64,000 nucleotides of DNA from Enchytraeus crypticus. Its lineage: Eukaryota > Annelida > Clitellata > Enchytraeida > Enchytraeidae. Numbering within the stretch: position 1 is the first letter of the stretch; each line of letters begins with the position of its first letter. Below the pieces are notes generated by a model that was not told the origin of the DNA, searched no databases, and was given only the letters and a program-made list of their open reading frames with translations. Positions 56,788 to 64,000 of the stretch are shown here, one piece after another. Both the position numbers and the translations under genes were made by a program. Where the stretch lies: NCBI GenBank assembly GCA_905160935.1, contig CAJHZI010000268.1, positions 1 through 64,000 on the forward strand, in the 5' to 3' direction.

Positions 56788-58035
56788 TTTAGGGCAGTCT
56801 GTAAGAATCCTGACCACTTTCTGGCTCTGCACTAAGTCAGTATTCATATCGAACCCGAAGAAAGATTGCCAAAAGAAGTTACGCCATACCAACTACATGT
56901 AGACAAAGCTACATGATCGAAAAAAAGTTTATAACCCGCATGATACTGGATGATGCTATACAACTATGCCTAATTTAATTTTGGCTTAAAATGCATTGTT
57001 TATATTTGCATTACTATGACAGTATCTCATCGTACAGTGTATACTATAATTATGTTCGTATGTTCGTTTGTTACATATTTGAGGTTCTCAAATTATTTTG
57101 AAATAAAGGAAGATATATAACTCCTATTTTTTCTCTAGTACCATACCTTTTTCTAGAGAAAAACTGTGATTTACTCAGTATTGCATCTGATTTTGACTGG
57201 ATACGACTATTTAGTATTCTAAGTAGATTTTAGACGTATGCGCTATTAAACTATTAAAATTATTGTTCTGTATTCTAAACATTCTACAGGATTAGGTTTT
57301 TAGGAATTCAAATTATCACTGTCTTCGTGAATTCTTCAGGCAAGCGACCTGTAAGCAACGTACACTTCCATGCATAATTCTACAAAGTTTCCGTAATGCA
57401 TCTCCCTCAATCACTTTCTTTAATTCTTACTTCATTTTCAGATGATCTTCTTTCATTTTCGGAAATTAACTTTCGAAATCTATTCATATCCTGATTACTA
57501 AGCTATATACATACAACTCTGTTTATTTGCTTATTAATATGCATAATAAATACATGCGAATATATTTATTTATTCACTGATTTTCAGCACCAGAAGAAAC
57601 ATTAATAGACTATGTATGAATTGCTGAATGCGTCATTGGATAAACATTTGACAGATTGGTGTGCTCGTTTTCGCGTTTTTGCCTATTTAAATGGATTTTT
57701 TGTTGACAAATTACAATGATATTACATTAGCGTCATTGTCAATAGCCTACTTATCATGTTATTCATGTTTATCTAACCGAGATTCGTGGAATAATAAGCC
57801 TACTCCTTTTATCATATCTGCCAGATAACAACTCTCATCATGTTTTGTTTTGCCCTTGCTGTCTGCAAAAAATTGTCGTAAATTTGAAGATTTCTGACTT
57901 ATAAGAATTTCTGAATATTGCCTATACTAAACTTATCAATTTTTATTTTAATGATAAACAAGAAATTAAACTGGAGACGACTTTGACATGCAGTGTTAAA
58001 CTTCCAGTTAGAAAATTATTTTGACGAATTTGCTC
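56788..58035. other. Flank of copy D with an old LINE fragment
   Basis: No gene. Positions about 57150-57420 on the minus strand are a heavily diverged piece of the RTE-like LINE (compare TTCAGGCAAGCGACCTGTAA, CGTACACTTCCATGCATAAT with 29600-29660). The rest is AT-rich and unassigned. Just after the LINE end, 56793-56890 has weak coding character (NPDHFLALH) that I could not place. Confidence 0.5.
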
Positions 58036-59357
58036 TCAGACACCAAATGGAAGTTCCTCAAACTGTACTTCATCTAACGTCTCTCCTGAAATCAATAGTT
58101 TACATAATTACATAAAATATGACTAAATTTTTACTAATCAAAGTACAAGTTTGTACAAACAACAACAATTCTAAAATTTCCAATTGTAATTTCAAACTTC
58201 AATAGGCGTTAAATTGGTTGAATAAATACATGACAATATGTTAGATATTATAATATGATAGTAGCGATTCGAAAAATATCTGTATGCATGAAGAACAAAG
58301 TTTTTAAATTAAATTTTGATTCTCCCTGAAGGAGCTTTAAATTCAAATGTGTCACTTAATATGTGTCCCTAGCGCTCTAGTTACTGAATACAGGATGGCA
58401 TAGAGCATGTTTCCTATTTAAGTTAACAGAAGCAAAACTTAGGTTTCCTCTATAAGATAAAATTTCAATCAATAGACAATTTTCATATCGATTTCTATAT
58501 TAAGATTCCACAGACATTTTGTAATATCTATTTATTCACACGTCACCAAATTAAGAGGGATTCAGAGAATGACGATAGAGAAGAGATTTAGAATGATCTG
58601 TCAAGAGGTGCAACAGTAGTTAAATGTTCAATTAATTTGAATTATACAGCGGAAGTTTATAATTGATCTAATAAAACTAAATGAGAGGAAGTTACAGAAT
58701 ATACAAGTATATACCATTAAGAGAATTTGTATTAATTTTCTATAGACTTTAATATATTAATATATTTCCGTTTAATAAATCGAACCAAATATTTATTCAT
58801 ACTTCTCTGAATTTTTCACAAAATACTAAGGGCGTCCGAAAATATATATCAAGCAATGTCATAAAGATATCTAATGATATTACATGAATGCACAAGCTTG
58901 TTGTATCCAAAGTAAAAAAGGGTAACATTGAAAAGTTTAATATATTTTTAGATTTTTCTTATTGAAAAACCATTTTAAACTAAATGCCATTAACTTTGTT
59001 ATCGTCCAGTGCGTTAACATAAAAGAAGGTTTTATTTAATTTACATACCCCACACAGTTATATTCAGTGGCAATGAAGTTCCAGATCCGAGACTTGATTT
59101 CCATATTGTCTTCCATAGTTTACCCAGTTGACTAATCTACGCTAATTTTCCATGGCTGTTCAATATCCCACTGTTAAGCAACGGCAGACCAAGCGTACGG
59201 TTCATGAATTCATACGCCGGATTCAGACTTGTCCATGGTTTATCTGCGGTCACCGCTATCAGTATAGTCTAAAATATAAAATAGCAACACATAATACATC
59301 ACAGCCACAAATCTCAGAAACACTACTTCAAAGCAGGGAATGAAAAAAATTGCACAT

Positions 59358-59402
59358 CATCATCGACGTCGTCATCATCATCATCATCATCATCATCATA
59401 TC
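59358..59402. repeat. (ATC)n tract at the 5' side of a LINE
   Basis: CATCATCATC with a GACGTCGT interruption, then further CAT units. The LINE reading frame runs into this tract, giving a false poly-histidine start. Confidence 0.9.
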
Positions 59403-60808
59403 CACAAAAAAGGCGACACCTGCAAAGTTGATAATTACAGACCTATATCTTTATTAAGCAACCTTAGTAAAGTTTTTGAAAAAATAATGTGTAAATGTAT
59501 ATATAGCTTTATGTGTAAATATGGTCTATTTTCACCACATCAATATGGCTTTCGTAAAGGTCACTCAACCGCTGATGCTATCATTAACTCTATTAATATG
59601 ATACGTTTGGAAAGTGGTTCTAATAATTATATAATCGGGCAATTTTTTGATCTAAGTAAGGCATTCGATACTGTTAATCATAGTATATTATTAGATAAAT
59701 TAAATACATACGGAATTCGTGGTACAGCCCTTAAATGGTTCAAGTCTTACCTCACGGATAGATCTCAATATACCGTTATCAATGATTTATCATCTAGTAT
59801 CCAGACTATTACCACAGGGGTACCTCAAGGCTCTATCCTTGGTCCTCTTTTGTTTCTAATATATATCAATGATATCGAACACTCTACCAATAAAGCCTTG
59901 CTGCTGTCTCTTTTTGCTGACGATTCTAATGCTTTTATTTCTGGAAACAATTTGATATCTGCTTATGCTAAAGCCAACTGTGTTTGTAAAGAACTAAGCC
60001 ATTGGTTTAGTTGCAACTTATTGAGCATTAATTATGATAAGTGTGCTTATATTTTATTTTACCCTAATATTGATGACGTTGATTTAATTAAGTCTTCTAA
60101 TTTGCGTATTATTGTTAATGGTATGGTTATTAATAGAGTCAATCATATTAAATTTCTAGGTATATATATTGATGAAAGGCTAAACTTTAAACAACATATT
60201 CACTATATTATATCTAAAATTAATAGTGTTAGAGGTATGCTGTATCATAGAAGAGATCTATTACAAATCTTATGTCGAAAAATTATTTATTACGCCATTG
60301 TTTATCCCTATATCCATTACAGGATTGAAGCTTATAGTTTTACTTGTAATTACATAATTGAACCTTTGATCTTAGCTTGCAACCGAGTACATGGAACCTC
60401 GCAGAACGTTGATAGATATTATAATGTTAAACAACTTTATCTCAACTACAACGCACTCCCTGTTAACCTCAAGAAATTTACGAATCTCTAAAATTATCTT
60501 CAGATGCTTAAATTCTTCCAATTCTGTCCCTTCTTCTACGACCAATTTTAATTTTAGCACACTTTTAGCTCTACTAATCTTTAGTTTTTGCTTTAATTAG
60601 TCCGTAATGTTCTTCATTATCTATGTTTATTATCTCCAATTTTTCTACGATCTTATGTTGCTATGTTGTTATGTTTTGGTGTTTCCGGCAGTCAGCTAGA
60701 TAGAGCTCAATTGTGCTCTTTCTGACGGCCGTTTTATCTGTATTCTGTCTAGTTGTATGCACTTTGTGTATATTTTGATTCAGTTGCAAATAAATGATCA
60801 TGGTTCTC
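59403..60808 (+). mobile_element. CR1/Jockey-like LINE, 5'-truncated, inside intron 4 of copy D
   Basis: The open frame 59340-60491 (383 residues) enters the LINE at HKKGDTCKVDNYRPISLLSN. RT motifs: YGFRKGHSTADAI, FFDLSKAFDTVNHSILLDKL, TTGVPQGSILGPLLFLIYIN and LFADDSNAFI (ADD variant of YADD). The C-terminal region is present (INRVNHIKFLGIYIDERLNF). The 3' end at 60795-60808 (AATGATCATGGTTCTCT) runs into (ATC)n. It is flanked on both sides by (ATC)n, which may be the target. The endonuclease is missing; otherwise the frame is open and the copy is fairly young. Confidence 0.85.
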
Positions 60809-60809
60809 T

Positions 60810-60844
<35 letters not shown>

Positions 60845-60869
60845 TATCATTATCATCATCACCACCACC

Positions 60870-60903
<34 letters not shown>

Positions 60904-60950
60904 TCATTATCATCATCATCATCTTCATCATCATCATCATTAATATCATC
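60809..60950. repeat. (ATC)n / (ACC)n microsatellite
   Basis: Long ATC tract with an ACC core (60859-60883). It lies at the 3' end of the CR1-like LINE and close to exon 4 of copy D. Confidence 0.95.
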
Positions 60951-61359
60951 TTTATCACTATTATCAACATTTTTATTGCTGCTATTAACTTCACTGTCTT
61001 TCATATTCAATTCTACTACACCACTGCAAGAAACCTTTGGTGGCAAACTTCATATGTATGACACCATTCTCTGAGCCTCGTCCGGGTTAAACGTGTCAAA
61101 TCTTGCAGCCGCTTTGTTACTGCACGTCTCCAAGTTAAACGTAACGAGATTGACTCTACGAAAGTATCCGTAAGTAATGCCTGGAATATAAAAACATAAC
61201 ATTCTTCCTTATATTATTTACTATTTTCATATTATTTTTAGTGGCATTAGACTTTCAGAATTAATTTTAATGGCTACTTTCCTGTCTTGTGTAATGTACA
61301 AGCACTAAATATTTAATCGAGACAAACATTTATTATTATGCATATGAGGATAGAGTGTA

Positions 61360-62140
61360 AAAGGAAATTAAACAAACAAGGAATAGTAACTGGCAGTGAA
61401 ACTGGACTGAGAAAGATAATGAATAGACAGAATGACACGGCATTGAGATATGGCATGAGGAAAAATATATAAAAAACCAAGGGTGTAGGATTGTCCAATA
61501 ACAAAGTTGAAGTTAGTATCACAGTAAATGTTACGAAATTGGAACAGATAACGAGTTTCAAATATGTGGGTCCTGCTTTAACTGATGGCGGGACGGGAAA
61601 TGTGAGACTGAAATATGCAGAAGGATTGCACAAGCAAAAGCGGCCTTTACTGATAGGAAAGAACTTTTAACAAAAAGCCTAAAGAACGATGCAAAAATAA
61701 AGATAGTGAAAAATTTGGTTTGGATAACGCTGTTACATGGATATAAATCATGGGTCTTAAGAAAGGAAGATATTAGGAAACTGGGGGCATTGGAAATGTG
61801 GATTTTGAGAAGAATGGAGAGAATTAGCTGAACTCAAGCGGTTACAAATGAGGAAGTTCTGGAGAGAGTTGGTACAGATAGACAGTTGATAAATGTATTA
61901 AGAAATGGGAAGAAGAGTTTTTAGATAGGACACATTCTATGGGGAGAAAGTCAATTAATTGAGGTCATAGCAGGTAGAATGGAAGGAAAAGGAAGCAGGG
62001 GCAAGCTGAGATTAGGTATGTTAGATGATTTAAAGACTCACTCCAATGTTGACATGGAAAGGAACGCGGATGAGAGAGAAGAATGGAGGCTTTACATACT
62101 ATGGACCTGCCAGTGAGGAGTTCACTAAGAGAGAGAGTTC
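61360..62140 (+). mobile_element. RTE-like LINE 3' fragment, plus strand
   Basis: Reads like the C-terminal third of the 28262-30935 element on the opposite strand: LEALEMW-type block (GGCATTGGAAATGTGGATTT), GTTACAAATGAGGAAGTTCT (TNEEVL) and ending CTATGGACCTGCCAGTGAGG then TTCACTAAGAGAGAGAG. Multiple stops. It sits in intron 3 of copy D. Confidence 0.8.
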
Positions 62141-62344
62141 TTTTAAATGACTAATTTATCAGCACAGTTATTTTTCTGTATTTTTCAAACCACTAGTGTA
62201 ATATCCAAAACTGCAAGTTAACAATAATTTACTTACTTGAAGATCCACTCGCATCATAGTGCAACACATTATTGAATTTCACGAAACCTTTGTAAGTCAC
62301 AGGTGAATCAAGCCCACCCCAACTCAGAAGCTGAATCTTACATT

Positions 62345-62645
62345 CTGTAGCACAATTCGTAATTAAATAGAAAATAAAACAGCGCGAAAAAAAACAAATT
62401 TCAGAGTTGTGTAAAAAGATAACTAAAGTTAGGCATTTAAGTACAATAGCATAGCTGAAAAACTGATAGACTAATATTAACCAGTGATGGGCAAAATACA
62501 ATATTTGTGCGGTAAAAGAAAGCTTCGTCTCAATTATTTTATCTCTTTAAGTTGGCATTTCAAAGTGAACATTTGAGTTGAATACAATTTATTGAGTGTA
62601 ATACACCCAGTGTAAGATTAGCCCTTAGGGCCACGCTGAAATTAA
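62345..62645. other. Upstream of copy D exon 3, no gene seen
   Basis: This stretch should hold part of intron 2 of copy D. I see no micro-exon like the AATAATATATTTGGACC of the other copies. Confidence 0.45.
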
Positions 62646-63740
62646 ATTAAGGTCTTTGAAGTATATAAATTATAGAAATTTTCAAATATGTCTTGCTCAT
62701 TATCGTATCGTCTTGGATGCATGAAGTAGCAAACTGATTGTTCTGTACACTCCATAGCGGTGGTTTTTTGGGAATTGGGATTATCACTGACTTGGTAAAG
62801 TCATCTGGCCAAAGACCTGCATTGTACACTTCCATATATACCTCCTTTAACTTATTGAGGATTTCTCCTTCCAGCATTTCAAAGAATTCTTCTAGGATAT
62901 CATCAATTCCGGTAGCAATTCTTTGACTTTTCAAGTTGTTAATGCTAAATCCCTAAATGACTTTAAGAAGGTTCTAAAGTCTACTGATTTAAGTAAATTT
63001 TAAAGGAACAGATATGGCTAGGTTGGCAAAATTTTAGCAATATTTTAGCAAAATTTAGCAATAATTTCAAGAGTTAACTGAAGTTTTAATTCACTAAAAC
63101 TTTTTGCTTTTAGAATTTGTAATCTTTTAGACTAATTAAATCAATTGAGTCGTCTATCTTTTTTAATACTTTGTGCCGTTATAATCATGCATTGTAAATT
63201 TCTATTGCATTTTGTGAAGTTTAGTCGGAACATGTAAGTGCCATTGTTGGCCTTTGTTTTCCGTTAACGCATACACTTGATATTTTGCACGCAATAATTA
63301 ACACGTATAAGTACATGTTTAATGTGATAAACGAAATAAATAAATAAATAAATATTATCAATTCCGGTAGCTTTCCACTCCTTCATGCCGTTAATTGCAG
63401 AATAATTATCCTCCTAAATTATATCGGGGACCCTTTTATCGTTTTCTACTAAATTTTCTTCTTCTATTTTGAAATTTCTCATGAGCTTCCCAGCCTTACC
63501 ATTCAATTCCTCTGCAAATTCTCCCTGTCGTTCTTTTTCATATTCCACTCTGTCTTCAATTTCCCATCTCTACCCATTATACTAATGTTCTTTGCATTTT
63601 CTTTCTTGTTCCTATCGTTTCTTGTCAATATACTGACTTCCTAGTACAACAGATCTGACGTCCCTCCTCTATTTTATTCTGCTAAGTCATCACACTTTTC
63701 ATTCCACCAATAATCTTTTGCTTTGTCTAGTTTAGTCCAA
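62646..63740 (-). mobile_element. RTE-like LINE fragment, interrupted by another LINE
   Basis: Minus-strand matches to the RT start of the RTE-like LINE: 62647-62934 (GIDDILEEFFEMLEGE, GLWPDDFTKSVIIPIPKK) and 63372-63740. The two parts are separated by the insertion 62917-63356. Many breaks. Confidence 0.8.
62917..63356 (+). mobile_element. Short LINE 3'-end insertion with 15-base target duplication
   Basis: Flanked by ATCAATTCCGGTAGC at 62902-62916 and 63357-63371. The insert begins with a LINE-like protein end (NSLTFQVVNAKSLNDFKKVL then KSTDLSKF and a stop), has a 3' untranslated region, and ends in (AAAT)n. This is a classic 5'-truncated target-primed insertion, younger than the LINE it interrupts. 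Confidence 0.9.
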
Positions 63741-64000
63741 GCTAAACCTTTCAACATCCACGATTCATTATAATAGAATAAAAAGGACAACATTTATTTT
63801 TGTTAAATCATGAATCATGACAAAACAATTGTTTTAATCAACTTGTTGATCTGTGGTTTGTCGCTTAGTGAGCTTAGCAGCTACTCTTGCGATATTACAG
63901 TAAATGGATCTTAATTAGGGTTCAAAAATGTAATACTTAAAGTGCAGTATGTAATAACTTTAGCGTGTTTATTATAGCTCTATGTTTGTGATTACCTTCA
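63741..64000. other. Unassigned AT-rich DNA at the window end
   Basis: No gene or repeat recognised. Confidence 0.4.

Larger units (their letters stand above)
58036..62344 (-). pseudogene. PAN/ILEI-FAM3-like copy D (partial, two in-frame stops)
   Basis: Exons 3-6 are recognisable with intact splice signals and matching phases: 62344-62237 (CKIQLLSWGGLDSPVTYKGF), 61180-61035 (RVNLVTFNLETC, RFDTFNPDEAQRMVSYI), 59268-59049 (TILIAVTADKPWTSLNPAYE) and 58085-58036 (DEVQFEELPFGV). A TGA at 61052-61050 replaces the serine codon in SYIS, and a TAG at 59139-59137 replaces the tryptophan codon in GKLAW. Exons 1 and 2 are not found up to 64000. Introns are filled with LINE insertions. It is closer to copy A in its last exon than to B and C. 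Confidence 0.82.

Noticed and set aside
59340-59402. Poly-histidine N-terminus on the CR1/Jockey-like LINE frame
   Set aside because: It is the flanking (ATC)n tract read in frame, not part of the LINE protein.
60749-61074. Frames of poly-Met, poly-Ser or poly-Asp
   Set aside because: They are translations of the (ATC)n tract.

Overview
The window is animal DNA, AT-rich, with multi-exon genes, tRNA-derived SINEs, several LINE families, a piggyBac remnant and a Polinton. It looks like a marine invertebrate genome. I cannot settle the phylum from sequence alone.

Layout. (1) Positions 1-14784 are a Polinton/Maverick, close to whole by eye with perhaps one or two breaks. It has inverted terminal repeats, a protein-primed DNA polymerase B, a packaging ATPase, an adenain-like protease, major and minor capsid proteins, a chromodomain integrase, a zinc-ribbon/phospholipase A2 protein, a protein with fibre-like repeats, and small unassigned genes. 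(2) Positions 14785-19375 are non-coding host DNA with SINEs and fold-back repeats. (3) Positions 19376-62344 hold four tandem copies, all on the minus strand, of one secreted-protein gene. I traced its exons by eye through matching splice sites and phases: a signal peptide plus PAN/apple-like domain, a 40-base micro-exon, three exons forming an ILEI/FAM3-like (GG-lectin) domain, and a short last exon. Copy A (19376-23856, 302 aa) and copy B (31545-39024, 298 aa) look intact. Copy C (48558-52328) has lost exons 4 and 5, but its remaining exons still join in frame (177 aa). Copy D (58036-62344) lacks exons 1 and 2 in the window and has two in-frame stops.

Copies B and C sit in a direct tandem segmental duplication: unit 1 is 28684-45704 and unit 2 is 45705 to about 56787. 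Unit 2 is shorter because of about four internal losses. One loss removes the exons of copy C. Another site differs by a GC-rich, intronless partial copy of the ciliary WD-repeat gene SPAG16/PF20, present only in unit 1. Both units carry a piggyBac remnant joined to a 5'-truncated LINE. An RTE-like LINE cut by the duplication edge lies at the start of each unit. The right flank (56.8-64 kb) is nested LINE fragments in and around decayed copy D.

The four gene copies are presumably paralogues acting outside the cell, possibly as carbohydrate-binding proteins. The Polinton genes form a self-contained virus-like set unrelated to the host genes. No genuine tRNA, rRNA or CRISPR array was seen.
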